A stretch of DNA of 64,000 nucleotides, taken from positions 23,122,663 through 23,186,662 of the forward strand of contig CM055103.1 in the NCBI GenBank assembly GCA_029204225.1, given 5' to 3'. Each line of letters opens with the position of its first letter. Position 1 is the first letter of the stretch. A model generated the notes under the pieces. The model saw only the letters and a program-made list of their open reading frames with translations. It was not told the origin of the DNA and ran no database searches. Source of the stretch: Diphasiastrum complanatum (Eukaryota; Streptophyta; Lycopodiopsida; Lycopodiales; Lycopodiaceae). The translations under genes and the position numbers were made by a program. Below are positions 52,501 through 57,943 of this stretch, piece by piece.

Positions 52501-53308
52501 TAATCAAGCTCTTATACAGTCTCTTATAAAAAATTAACATTTTCTTGGCTGTGACTGTACTTGAAACTATGCTAAAGTAGATACTTTGCAATTGGTTGAT
52601 GATTATCTAGAACAAACTTATCCAAGAAGGTGAAGCTGAGACAATTAATGAGGAGAAGGACGTTGTGGAAAAAGTTATACGACACATGCAGGTCAAGTGT
52701 CCAAGCTTCTCTTGCATTTATACATGAAATGGTATTTGTTGAATGCTGTGTTGTTGTAGGAAACCTTGGAATTGCTAGCTTCAAAGTCTAAAGTCAGTTT
52801 TTCATGTGCAAGTGCTCCTTTCTCTGTTGCAGCAGCGTGAGGTGGACAAGTCTTCTCACAAAAGGGCCTCTGGTGTGTCTGACTCTCAACTGCCTTGGTC
52901 GCAAGGACAAACTGGACAGTTTGTAAGTCGAAGTTACTAATGATGTCGATTTTTTACATGTTTCACGTATTGTTTTATTTCAAGGTTCAAGATTCACTAC
53001 ATTGTTGAGAGTGACTTTTTGAAGCAGGTTAATCAAAAACATGCTGGAAAAACTCAAAGTCTTTCAGCTTCTGGTCTCGTTGGAGAGTCGCTTTTGGGTA
53101 CTACTGGAATTAGTGATGAAGATGATGGCTTTGGAGAAGGGGTTGGAATCACAAAAGTTGCAGAGCAAGGAGGAAACAGAGCAATGCAGGCTCCTAGTAG
53201 TGCTGGTAGGGTGACACCCAGTCGTGGAAGAGGCAGAGGAAGAGGCAGAGGTGGAAGGAGTCTCAAACAAACCACCCTGGATGCTCCTCTGCAACCTCAC
53301 TCCCAAAG
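24151..53308 (+). CDS. MRE11: MRE11 double-strand-break repair nuclease gene, 18 exons, both ends unresolved
   Basis: MRE11 is the Mn-dependent exo/endonuclease that, with RAD50 and NBS1, binds and processes DNA double-strand breaks in the nucleus; it also acts in meiosis and at telomeres. Eighteen exons at 24151-24286, 35366-35523, 35949-36039, 36169-36288, 36434-36502, 36679-36770, 37322-37424, 37694-37801, 39733-39795, 39940-40011, 47959-48036, 49658-49720, 49846-49909, 51429-51511, 51905-52018, 52611-52691, 52833-52922 and 53028-53308 join to about 622 codons with no stop. All phosphoesterase motifs are visible: SDLHLG, GGDIFHE, HGNHDD, LHQNR and WGHEHE. The capping-domain region and the [10 protein letters not shown] basic tail follow in order. 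Plant MRE11 is around 700 residues, so the C-terminal end is missing; it may lie beyond 53308 or outside the window. The initiator exon is uncertain: an in-frame ATG at 24101 reads into the first exon, but a spliced upstream exon is likelier. Introns 1 and 10 (11079 and 7947 bp) are filled with retrotransposons. Confidence 0.95.
24809..25080. mobile_element. hAT-type MITE in MRE11 intron 1
   Basis: A 272-bp element with terminal inverted repeats CATAGAATCC / GGGTTCTATG and a perfect 8-bp target-site duplication, GTTAAAAG at 24801-24808 and 25081-25088. The interior repeats ACGGTTC/GAACCGT motifs in both orientations and can fold back. It has no coding capacity. The 8-bp duplication is diagnostic of hAT transposases acting in trans. 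Confidence 0.85.
25175..26025 (+). mobile_element. Gypsy family A copy 2: RT/RNase H fragment with internal deletion
   Basis: Starts at TTCACCAGAGGGTGAAATC, the RT entry region also found at 30540 (- strand). It contains [27 protein letters not shown] and SLDDILVYR, then NNISKIHEW and [12 protein letters not shown] of RNase H. About 200 bp between the palm entry and MNDLLRPY are missing, and there are several stops. It ends where the gypsy B LTR begins. It sits in MRE11 intron 1. Confidence 0.82.
26086..26478 (+). repeat. 5' LTR of gypsy B
   Basis: The stretch from TGTTGGTTATG to GATTTGATCATAAC directly before a primer-binding site. It includes a TATTTATAGGGGC promoter-like box at about 26320. 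The left boundary is uncertain, because no 3' LTR is available for comparison. Confidence 0.55.
26479..26491 (+). other. Gypsy B primer-binding site
   Basis: TTGGTATCAGAGC is an exact plant initiator-Met-tRNA primer site, about 745 bp before gag. Confidence 0.85.
26816..27000 (+). repeat. Three tandem repeats in gypsy B leader
   Basis: The unit ATTGATTGGAGGCTGTCCAG occurs at about 26824, 26906 and 26975 with variable spacers containing CGCCC...TTCATCAC and TTTCAGCCAT. It lies in the untranslated leader between PBS and gag. Confidence 0.8.
27237..28592 (+). pseudogene. Gypsy B gag-protease
   Basis: One frame, broken by a TAG at 27783-27785, encodes about 450 residues. The N-terminal coiled part ([20 protein letters not shown]) is followed by gag core [16 protein letters not shown] and [10 protein letters not shown], then [12 protein letters not shown], a Ser/Pro linker, the CCHC knuckle [14 protein letters not shown] (about 28209-28250) and protease [15 protein letters not shown] (about 28510-28555). 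Knuckle and protease triad are intact. The start is the ATG at 27237. After 28592 the protease continues in the +1 frame (YDLILVADW). Confidence 0.88.
28957..29520 (+). pseudogene. Gypsy B reverse transcriptase, N-terminal part
   Basis: An open frame with [80 protein letters not shown] and [20 protein letters not shown]. It stops at VIVYPHL, exactly where the catalytic YLDD box should be. The box is lost, so the enzyme is dead. Confidence 0.9.
29567..29985 (+). pseudogene. Gypsy B RT thumb and RNase H start
   Basis: Continues in a new frame with [60 protein letters not shown] and [18 protein letters not shown], the first RNase H strand. It is cut at the junction with the - strand gypsy A copy. 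Confidence 0.85.
29984..30580 (-). pseudogene. Gypsy A3 reverse transcriptase, N-terminal part
   Basis: Includes [16 protein letters not shown], then [16 protein letters not shown] in another frame, [60 protein letters not shown] and [20 protein letters not shown]. It is cut before the catalytic LDD box. Confidence 0.85.
30625..32097 (-). CDS. Gypsy A gag-protease, intact frame
   Basis: 490 codons from the ATG at 32097, the longest open frame in the window. Gag core: [58 protein letters not shown] Lys-rich linker leads to a knuckle reading [14 protein letters not shown], in which the second Cys is Asn. The protease region follows: [36 protein letters not shown] and [20 protein letters not shown]. 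The triad is D-D-G, as in the copy at 14041-14703. An open frame does not prove activity, because pol is truncated. It may still be translated if transcribed antisense to MRE11. Confidence 0.85.
   Translation of the reverse strand: MSPAKEVTVSTFALDPDALLLAINNLQQQIVDMQAKHSRDQQDLKELTQLRQLGHQPLFTPEVFVGEKKDRTPEAVLQWFDRWNSHFSMHDSSEDNQINIAVMYLRGKAFTWWQDIRGKPEVPRNWEDFCKAFKEAFLPIFDDFEFYRQYATIHMGNRPLDQYLQDFQEVYSRFATRIDPLLVKLHFILGLPRDYQRRNQPLTLEDAVHFAIIYDHTRMMAKHETGVLPDVKGKKPFFPKKSKDKAKDGSSGSGKWKKRSTLDQETFMKAKSDNLCFNNMEPGHVAKECPKKRKAKGASFKTPGNSSISSVDLSFDGNSVCEHCCFNTAVFGPHDLIRMKGVVGGQAVTVLFDDGSTHNFNNANLLQKLKVETRQSDHRYTVKLATGAESQVWDRIVPHLPIEIQAYKDKLDFHTMNLDRVDVILGKEWFYERNESMKKNYVTHSLSFLHNGSLIELNGIVDISTPYMLSALETVKCMDVVDCSSYLCWL
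32201..33249. other. Between two gypsy A parts: leader/LTR-like DNA with a TCGAC minisatellite
   Basis: No domain was recognised. If the integrase piece (33250-34180) and gag (32097) derive from tandem elements, this 1-kb stretch would be the LTR and leader between them. No TG...CA ends or primer site were clear. Confidence 0.4.
32752..32900. repeat. GACTTCGTCGACTT-type minisatellite
   Basis: Imperfect repeats of CGACTTCGTCGACTTACC and TGACTTCATCGAC with spacers; about seven units rich in the GTCGAC palindrome. Confidence 0.75.
33250..34180 (-). pseudogene. Gypsy family A integrase fragment
   Basis: The frame 34175-33813 reads [40 protein letters not shown] and [14 protein letters not shown] (integrase core). 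The frame 33656-33300 reads [53 protein letters not shown] and [13 protein letters not shown], the C-terminal SH3-like part. [13 protein letters not shown] follows to about 33250. Frameshifts and a deletion separate the parts. Confidence 0.85.
34508..34960 (-). repeat. LTR-like sequence with primer-binding site, - strand
   Basis: On the - strand, TGGTATCAGAGCC (34508-34520) is an exact initiator-Met-tRNA primer site. The upstream 440 bp (from TGACACATAAC) would be its 5' LTR. What follows the primer site is not gag but about 300 bp of unassigned DNA and then the integrase fragment, so the interior is deleted. Confidence 0.55.
35366..35523 (+). CDS. MRE11: MRE11 exon 2
   Basis: Starts after TTTGCAG and ends AACAT before GTACAAG (phase 2). 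Encodes the [12 protein letters not shown] phosphoesterase motif and the VVSDQTVNF segment. The 11.1-kb intron before it holds a MITE and several gypsy copies. Confidence 0.95.
35949..36039 (+). CDS. MRE11: MRE11 exon 3
   Basis: Acceptor AATTAG, donor GTAGGT, phase 0 at the end. Encodes [18 protein letters not shown] and the catalytic [11 protein letters not shown] motif; the His is the expected active-site residue. Confidence 0.95.
36169..36288 (+). CDS. MRE11: MRE11 exon 4
   Basis: Forty codons between a TTTCCAG acceptor and a GTACAG donor. Encodes [20 protein letters not shown] and [17 protein letters not shown], the conserved core after the GNHD loop. Confidence 0.95.
36434..36502 (+). 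CDS. MRE11: MRE11 exon 5
   Basis: Twenty-three codons, acceptor TTTTAG, donor GTCTGA, phase 0. Encodes the strand [20 protein letters not shown]. Confidence 0.95.
36679..36770 (+). CDS. MRE11: MRE11 exon 6
   Basis: Acceptor TTTCAG, donor GTTGTT, phase 2 (Arg codon split AG/G). Encodes [16 protein letters not shown] and the metal-site motif VLHQNR. Confidence 0.95.
37322..37424 (+). CDS. MRE11: MRE11 exon 7
   Basis: Completes the split Arg codon, then encodes [18 protein letters not shown], the last metal-ligand motif (GHEHE). Acceptor GGCAG, donor GTATTA. Confidence 0.95.
37694..37801 (+). CDS. MRE11: MRE11 exon 8
   Basis: Thirty-six codons. Encodes [20 protein letters not shown] and [11 protein letters not shown] at the end of the nuclease core. 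Donor GTCTTA opens the intron that carries the 826-bp G-rich foldback. Confidence 0.95.
37896..38721. mobile_element. Foldback/MITE-like element with G-rich core in MRE11 intron 8
   Basis: Starts CATAGTTGCAGCGAATC and ends GCGCTGCAACTATG, an inverted repeat of at least 13 bp extended by CGATTCGC/GCGAATCG palindromes on both sides. A TTTAAAC string flanks both sides (four extra bases GAAC on the right). The core holds poly-A/poly-T tracts and G-rich hairpins at 38281-38490. No coding domain; the Pro/Gly-rich frames are artefacts of the G/C runs. Confidence 0.7.
38354..38450. repeat. G-run hairpin cluster
   Basis: Tandem copies of a unit like GGGGGGCGGTAGCCCCCCGG (38399-38418), with relatives GGGGGACAGTAGGCCCCCGG and GGGGGGCAATGCCCCCC. 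The many G5-G6 runs could form hairpins or G-quadruplexes. Confidence 0.85.
39733..39795 (+). CDS. MRE11: MRE11 exon 9
   Basis: Twenty-one codons encoding [20 protein letters not shown] and a final D, the linker into the capping domain. Acceptor ATGCAG, donor GTGAGA. Confidence 0.93.
39940..40011 (+). CDS. MRE11: MRE11 exon 10
   Basis: Twenty-four codons encoding [20 protein letters not shown], a capping-domain helix. Donor GTATGT. The following 7947-bp intron holds the Athila-like LTR and a copia element. Confidence 0.92.
40176..40943 (+). repeat. Athila/Tat-type gypsy LTR
   Basis: A 768-bp stretch starting TGTAATAAGCCC and ending GGGTCCAACA, just before the Athila-type primer site. It includes a CTATCTATAAAAGGG promoter box at about 40457, AATAAAA at 40503 and a (CT)n run at 40532-40563. 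No interior coding or second LTR of this family is present, so it is a 5' remnant. Confidence 0.65.
40951..40968 (+). other. Athila-type primer-binding site
   Basis: TGGCATCGTTGCCGGGGA after a T run closely matches the TGGCGCCGTTGCCGGGGA primer site typical of plant Athila/Tat gypsy elements. Confidence 0.75.
41045..41510 (+). repeat. Dispersed TATTACTCGCC repeats in the Athila-like leader
   Basis: About nine copies of ATTACTCGCC or close variants in 465 bp, some in inverted orientation (GCGAGTAATG). At 41138-41164 the two orientations form a hairpin around TGTTTA. Confidence 0.75.
41522..42225 (+). repeat. Copia-2 5' LTR, lacking U3
   Basis: Homologous to 46792-47474, ending TCTATAACA. It carries the GCTTGCATGTTGATTGCATG tandem repeats (41995-42125), one unit more than the 3' LTR, plus a small insertion near 41910. 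Confidence 0.88.
42227..42238 (+). other. Copia-2 primer-binding site
   Basis: TGGTATTAGAGC immediately follows the 5' LTR and is one base off the initiator-Met-tRNA site. The gag ATG comes at 42240, so there is practically no leader. Confidence 0.85.
42240..43110 (+). pseudogene. Copia-2 gag
   Basis: Starts [16 protein letters not shown]; conserved segments are [55 protein letters not shown] and [18 protein letters not shown] stop at about 42501 and a frame change split it. The zinc knuckle [14 protein letters not shown] ends the first frame before a tandem duplication. Confidence 0.85.
42943..43231 (+). repeat. Tandem duplication of copia-2 zinc-knuckle region
   Basis: The first unit (42943-43075) and second unit (about 43076-43231) repeat the knuckle-encoding sequence. 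The first unit lacks about 24 bp (CTTGTAGACATTGTGGCAAA and flanks) that encodes the start of the second knuckle, [14 protein letters not shown]. Confidence 0.88.
43072..43641 (+). pseudogene. Copia-2 zinc knuckles and protease
   Basis: An open frame with [14 protein letters not shown] (His to Arg) and intact [14 protein letters not shown], then [20 protein letters not shown], where the protease triad D-S-G reads [23 protein letters not shown] and [20 protein letters not shown] follow, typical of copia protease/pre-integrase. Confidence 0.88.
43655..44480 (+). pseudogene. Copia-2 pre-integrase and integrase
   Basis: Reads [14 protein letters not shown], then [40 protein letters not shown] (first catalytic Asp now Asn), [54 protein letters not shown] and [20 protein letters not shown]. 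Three frameshifts or stops break it. Confidence 0.85.
44490..45725 (+). pseudogene. Copia-2 reverse transcriptase
   Basis: 411 open codons. The integrase tail ([20 protein letters not shown]), an acidic linker and the [82 protein letters not shown] and [11 protein letters not shown], with an intact YVDD box. About 30 residues usually between RW-F and the ETFSPVVK motif are missing without loss of frame. Ends at a TGA in place of TRPD. Confidence 0.9.
45726..46352 (+). pseudogene. Copia-2 RNase H
   Basis: [20 protein letters not shown], a stop at 45813-45815, then [92 protein letters not shown] and [20 protein letters not shown]. The second part is one open frame to the polypurine tract. Confidence 0.9.
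46361..47474 (+). repeat. Copia-2 3' LTR, complete
   Basis: 1114 bp from TGTTATGG to CTATAACA, directly after the polypurine tract AGGAGGGAGC (46351-46360). It has a TATAAAT box at 46751 and a 32-bp duplication (TTAGCATGTGGGACACCTAT) at 46638-46702. Confidence 0.9.
47959..48036 (+). CDS. MRE11: MRE11 exon 11
   Basis: Twenty-six codons, acceptor TTGTAG, donor GTTAGT. Encodes [14 protein letters not shown] and [11 protein letters not shown] in the capping domain. It lies 485 bp after the copia 3' LTR. Confidence 0.92.
48037..49657. other. MRE11 intron 11, no element recognised
   Basis: A 1.6-kb intron. A short GC-palindromic patch with ATTGCGATCCGCTGCAAC at about 48749-48766 recalls the ends of the foldback in intron 8 but lacks clear terminal repeats. 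No coding domain. Confidence 0.5.
49658..49720 (+). CDS. MRE11: MRE11 exon 12
   Basis: Twenty-one codons encoding [20 protein letters not shown] and a final K, a signature capping-domain segment. Acceptor ATGGAG, donor GTCTGG. Confidence 0.94.
49846..49909 (+). CDS. MRE11: MRE11 exon 13
   Basis: Acceptor TTACAG, donor GTAAGA, phase 1 end. Encodes [18 protein letters not shown], continuing the capping domain. Confidence 0.93.
50725..50853. repeat. 70-bp tandem duplication in MRE11 intron 13
   Basis: AAATTATTAACCTATAAAAA and the next 40 bp occur at 50725 and again at 50795 with few differences. Confidence 0.9.
51429..51511 (+). CDS. MRE11: MRE11 exon 14
   Basis: Completes a split Gly codon, then encodes [19 protein letters not shown]. 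Acceptor CCAGCAG, donor GTTTGG. Frame and phase match exon 13. Confidence 0.93.
51905..52018 (+). CDS. MRE11: MRE11 exon 15, followed by a GC donor
   Basis: Thirty-eight codons encoding [20 protein letters not shown] then [18 protein letters not shown]. The exon ends ACACAG directly before GCATGT. The nearest GT (52022) would leave a T that joins AA of the next exon to make a stop, so a GC-AG intron is the supported reading. Confidence 0.92.
52245..52540. repeat. Tandem duplication in MRE11 intron 15
   Basis: A unit of about 140-160 bp (from CATCTTTTTTACATT to CAGTCTCTTRTAAAAAATTAA) occurs twice. The second has an extra TTAAATCTACCTGGGTTATA. Confidence 0.88.
52611..52691 (+). CDS. MRE11: MRE11 exon 16
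   Basis: Twenty-seven codons encoding an acidic helix ([20 protein letters not shown] and KVIRHMQ). Acceptor ATCTAG, donor GTCAAG. The preceding intron contains a tandem duplication. Confidence 0.88.
52833..52922 (+). CDS. MRE11: MRE11 exon 17
   Basis: Thirty codons of polar low-conservation linker ([14 protein letters not shown] and [15 protein letters not shown]). The acceptor is a tandem NAGNAG (GCAGCAG), so a form lacking the first Gln is possible. Donor GTAAGT. Confidence 0.85.
53028..53308 (+). CDS. MRE11: MRE11 exon 18 (last recognised)
   Basis: Encodes a disordered C-terminal segment with an acidic patch ([10 protein letters not shown]), an RG-rich DNA-binding stretch ([14 protein letters not shown]) and [15 protein letters not shown], as in plant MRE11 tails. 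It ends phase 2 before GTTGGC. No following exon was recognised up to 64000, though short acidic tail exons are hard to see by eye. Confidence 0.88.
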
Positions 53309-55100
53309 GTTGGCTAAAATCTTACTTTTTGCTACAACAGGCAGGCAACTTTCCTAAGAGGCCCAGGTTCCAGGTGATACTGTGTGGAATGGAATTTCCT
53401 TACATTTATTATTAAGCCATATTTTCCTCTTATTTGTTGTAAGCGGATTTGGGCATGTTTCACCGTTCGTTACAATCTCTTACCACTATCATGCTCTTTT
53501 AAGTTTGGGCCAACAATTTTCCTAGTTATAGAAGGATTTCCAAATCTGTCAAAACTTTGTTTGTTCATCCTTCACAAAATCACTTTTCACATGGCAAGTA
53601 AAAAAATGGTAGCTCGTGCACTGTGATAAACTAAATCACACAGATTTGGCGTTGCATTAAGTACAAAATAGACAGCAATATTTGAAGCAATTAAGCAATA
53701 TCCTACAGAGAATAAAAGGAGAATCTAAAAGTTAATCCAGTACTTGGGTGAGGCTTTTCAATGAGTGACGTGAGCTATGGTGGTATGGGACGCCATAGTT
53801 ACTATCCATGTGGAAGATTAGTCTAGAACGAGTCGAGTGTGATTTCGCTTTATGTATGGATGGTTAGTTTGATGTCTAGTTCATTAGTGTTGCTTAGCCA
53901 GGTCTTTATTAGGTTAGATCCTTGGGACTGGTGAAAGTGGTATCAAGAGATAGGCTACGTGAAGACAATCTGAAGCAATGAAAGATGTATTGGGGAGCAT
54001 GGCTTGCATGGCGTTTGTGGAGGAAATGCATGGAGTTTTCTGCAAATGGGTTGTCAGGAAAGTACCATTTATAATTGAGCTATTACTTGTGATAGTTGAA
54101 TGGATTGCAAGGTGATTTTGAGTGCATTGTGTCGGTTGTAAGAATGACGAAATTATGCATGGAAGATAATTTTTGAATGAGAATGATAATTGATTATCCA
54201 AACTGTGGAATTCTAAGATTGATCTTGTTGAGGCAAAATTTGTGTTGGTTGTTCTGAATGCTGGGATTCCACGGCTGTGAAAATGGTCCAGGTGTTACAT
54301 GTGTGATACTCTGATTTGGCATGAGGATTATGTCCTTGTGGCAGGTTAATTTACTGAGATCTGAATTCTTGCTAGCGTGCAGAAGAGAATTGGGATTAGC
54401 TTTTGCGATTTAGGAAGGATAGATACTATTTAGTAGCGAACATGCCAAAGTCTAGGGAGCCCTTGTGGGATCATTTGATCATTGCTTCTAATCATGATAC
54501 ATTGGGTTGAAAGAGGTAATTTTCTAAGTACCGCAACGTCAGTTGCTACTCGGATAGAGGTTCATGTTTTACGTTTGTGTGGCTTTGAGATCACTGTTTG
54601 GAGATAGGTTCCAAACTCACTGCTTATAAGTATCATTCCTACAAAGGAGGCTGGTCTCTCGACTACCGGAGGCGAGCATTCGTGACTGCATTCTTGAATC
54701 TCAAATTTCAATGCCAAATGCCAAATACATTATATTGGTAGCTAATAGCCATACACTCTATTTTTACTACAATTTAGTACTTCAATGTGGACTGTTGAAC
54801 TTTAAAGTTGTAACTTGTATACATTGAGCCATATCTTATTAAGTTGTTCGTAATCACACATTGTGTCCAATGTCAGCTTTCAAGAGATGTGGCTAAGCCT
54901 TACACATCATGATAGCCGATAGCTCCCACATCTATCCCTTGTCAGTGAGAGTTTGTGGCTTAGGGTGAGGTGTGGGTCAGTGGCATAATAGAAGGCCAAA
55001 ACCCAAAAACCAGAGAAGAAACCCTAAATCAATTCAACCCAAGCACAAATTCTTTTTCTTTGCCTGCTGTTGGTCTTGCGAAGACAACAACAAAGGAAGT
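53309..55100. other. Downstream of last recognised MRE11 exon; no gene recognised
   Basis: Should hold the rest of MRE11 intron 18 or its 3' end, but no tail exon was identified. GTGGTATCAAGAG at 53938-53950 is a weak primer-site match and could mark a decayed LTR element. Confidence 0.35.
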
Positions 55101-55107
55101 TGATTAC

Positions 55108-55640
55108 CTAGGGCATTAGGCCACCCCTTGTCATTTGAAGCTCCAAGTTAAATACCTTTCTAGCCAGCATGCCATTGACTGGATTACTTTTTGAATTTCT
55201 TGAACCTGTGTTTTTTCCAAAATTGTTGACCACTTTAGACAACTGCAGCAGGCTCCTAGAACTTCCCATCTTTAAAATGCAATGCCATATGAATGGCATT
55301 CTAGAAGCCATGAGTTTGCTCCTTTCTAATGAAGGGGGCCGTAAATTGTCCGCAGAGTGAAACACTTGTAAAAACATAGACACCACCTCAGAAATCCTTG
55401 GCAATGCCTCCGAATGCCTATCGGCGTACCCTTGGACCGACCAATTGCCTTGCTTCATGTGGGTTTATTGCTGCATTTCCTTGTTCTTTGCATTTGGAGG
55501 AACCTAGTCTTAAATGAGATTTTTTCTGATTGCATCCCATGTGGAAGGAACAAGATTATCCTTCTCCACTTTCCTCCACCAATGTTGTGTAGACTCTTGC
55601 AATTGATTTATGGCCTCAACAATCTTTTCATGAGTCCCAG
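55108..55640 (-). pseudogene. Retrotransposon gag fragment (gypsy type)
   Basis: Across frame breaks it reads INQLQESTQHWWRKVEKDNL, VPSTWDAIRKNL, PPNAKNKEMQQ and MKQGNWSVQGYADRHSEALP, which has the WW and W-F spacing of Ty3/gypsy gag. After that (RPPSLERSKLMASR) the translation is unassigned. Not clearly family A or B. Confidence 0.45.
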
Positions 55641-55749
55641 TCGACAAATGACTCTACACATCTAAAAGGCATTTTCCCACTACTGCAACAATTTTAGTAG
55701 TTTCAGTTCTAATTCCAGTAGTTTCAGGTACATTTCAGGTCCAAAAGAA

Positions 55750-55953
55750 ATTTCGGAAGTAAAAAAAAAAAATTATTTTCACGATTCTGGAAGTATTAAA
55801 CACCATGGCCTTGGTCTTGGCTACATTTACCGACAAACCCCACTGTGTACATAAAGAAAGAAGAGCATCCAGATGTCGCTGCAGGCCCTCCCTCGTCCTC
55901 GAGAGTGAAACTACATCAGCATATAACATGAAAGCAATAATAAGGTCACCCAA
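55750..55953 (-). pseudogene. LINE reverse transcriptase fragment
   Basis: Reads LIIAFMLYADVVSLSRTREG, LQRHLDALLSLCTQWGLSVN and VAKTKAMVFNTSR, the palm/YADD region of the LINE at 61.5-62.2 kb with one Asp of the box deleted (YADV). It is only about 200 bp long and ends in an A-rich stretch. Confidence 0.75.
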
Positions 55954-55973
55954 TGAGAGAGAGAGAGAGAGAG

Positions 55974-57285
55974 TTACACAGTTTCACATAGTTCCTCTTG
56001 ACAAAGCAAGACTAAACCCTTTGAAGCCTTTATTCATATTTCAACAAGGTAAAGTAAAGCGGAAAAGTAAAATATAGTACTGAAAAGCACCATAAAGCAT
56101 AACCACTTTCAAAATGTCCAGTTGATACCTGCCACCATCCCACAACACAAACCACACGAGTTAGTACAGTGGGGAAGACAGGTGTCATAGCTGAGCATTA
56201 GTTGTTATCCATGTCCAAAAGAAGCTATACCACTTAACAACATAAATAGCATTTTAAATCATAGTCCTGTCTTCCCAAACATCAGAATGTTTATTAGCAA
56301 TAGGCCAAGCCCTAATATTACCATATCAGGGCTTGTGCCATGCTGATCAGTTTATGGGCAATTGGTCCATATCAGTTTATATTGTTTTGAGCAATAGTAT
56401 GAATAGTTTTTAACTATATATATTTTTATTAGCTAAAAGATATGGTGTGGACACGTTTGCTGGTGTTAGGGCAAATCCATGGCATTCTAACCCATGTGAC
56501 CGTTGTTTCGAGAAACAAGTCACGCATTGCTGTCCATACTCCTGAGCATATCCATGCTTTCCAGTCGTATCTCACCATAAATCTAATATGACATCTGAAT
56601 AGGTATCATTTACTATAGCCATGATTGAATAGTGTTATTCTGAGCAAATTCACGTTTATCAGAATTACACATTCAACCCATGGTATTTAGGACTTCATTA
56701 TGGATAGGTTATATATTATTGAAGAGGTCTTTGCGGTTTTTACAAGGTATTAGGGCAGATTTGTGCCATTCTAATCCTTGTGTAAGAATAATGTATCTTA
56801 CGCATATCCATGTTGTCTAAGATCATTTTGTCGAAAACCTTACCAATGTCATAGATCGCTGGGACAGCAGTGGTGCTTATGTATTGTTGAAAAAGCAATC
56901 AACGATGTATACATGTCATAGATCGCTGGTGAGCCGATCAGAGACAGAACCAAACAAATTATTAGATGCTCCATCGCTGTCCATGTAGCGTGAGCATACT
57001 TATTTAGAGATGAATGAAAAAGTATGAGGTAGAGCCATCGCTGGCCAACGGGCTACTTCACAACATGTTTTCAGAAATGGTCCATCGCTGTCACATGAGA
57101 TCTTGCTATCAAGATGGTATGCCAACTAAAGTGGTGTGAGAACACTTCCCACACAAAACTGAAATGATTGCATAACTTAAAGAGATGATTGCATCAACAA
57201 GAGATGAAACAAACCATGAGGTAGAAACTGTAGGAGGCAAGCTTGATAGGGCGCACTTTCTGCACTTAGCAACTTGCTGAACCGT
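55974..57285. other. No gene recognised; diverged paired repeats
   Basis: TTAGGGCAAATCCATGGCAT at 56467 has a diverged partner, TTAGGGCAGATTTGTGCCAT, at 56748, and related sequence at 62168. Five ATCGCTG strings lie within 56863-57090. No coding domain. Confidence 0.45.
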
Positions 57286-57292
57286 GTTGTGA

Positions 57293-57416
57293 AGAAACGT
57301 TGGTCGAGAGTGGGTGATATATAGTGGTTTGTGAGGATGTTTCTTGGAGAGCGGCTTTTTGCCTTGCCCTCATGGGTTGGCAACAAATCCTGTCCGTTCG
57401 TTTAAGCTAAGCTTAA
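57293..57416 (-). repeat. Direct repeat, copy 3' of the Penelope-like RT
   Basis: Contains GGTCGAGAGTGGGTGATATA and GTTGGCAACAAATC, nearly identical to 59001-59122 in the same orientation. Confidence 0.9.
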
Positions 57417-57613
57417 AACTATATTAGAACTTATCTATCAAAAATGGTGGGAACAATTTGAATAGTTTAGTATGGGTTAAGGGTGGTATTAGTGTAGGAC
57501 CTTTAAATTAGAAGTTTAGTTGTTTTTGGCGTGGTTCGACGTAGGGAGGTATCTTAAAGTATAGAAGCATCCATGAGAGAGAGAGGGGGCGGTTAGCCCC
57601 CCGTAAGGGATAG

Positions 57614-57865
57614 CTAACTGCCCACCAAGAGACCATTAATATTGTGTGGTAGAACATAGGATAACCTTGGAAAGGAATCTGAGAGAAGAAGCTTGTTTAT
57701 AATAAGACAAAGTTTATCCCTCATGAAGCCATTTTTTTGAAAGGCGTTTAGTAAAATTTCTATCTCTTTCAGGAAGGTTTCTTGTTTGTTTGCAACAATA
57801 CTTGCAAAAATAACTTGGGAGATAATCACCTTGTATGAGTTGTAGACTGGTCTATTAGAGGCCAT
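57614..57865 (-). pseudogene. Penelope-like RT thumb segment
   Basis: In a shifted frame downstream of the palm it reads YNSYKVIISQVIFASIVANK then ETFLKEIEILLNAFQKNGF. This resembles the thumb helix region of Penelope-type RTs. The frame stops shortly after. Confidence 0.45.
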
Positions 57866-57943
57866 ATGTATGTACTATAGAAAAGGAAAAGCTAATTCCC
57901 TTTTTTTGTCAAATTTTGAGAGATGAGTCAGTCCCGCACTGGA

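Noticed and set aside
53054-53306. - strand frames opposite MRE11 exon 18
   Set aside because: Shadows of the RG-rich coding strand.
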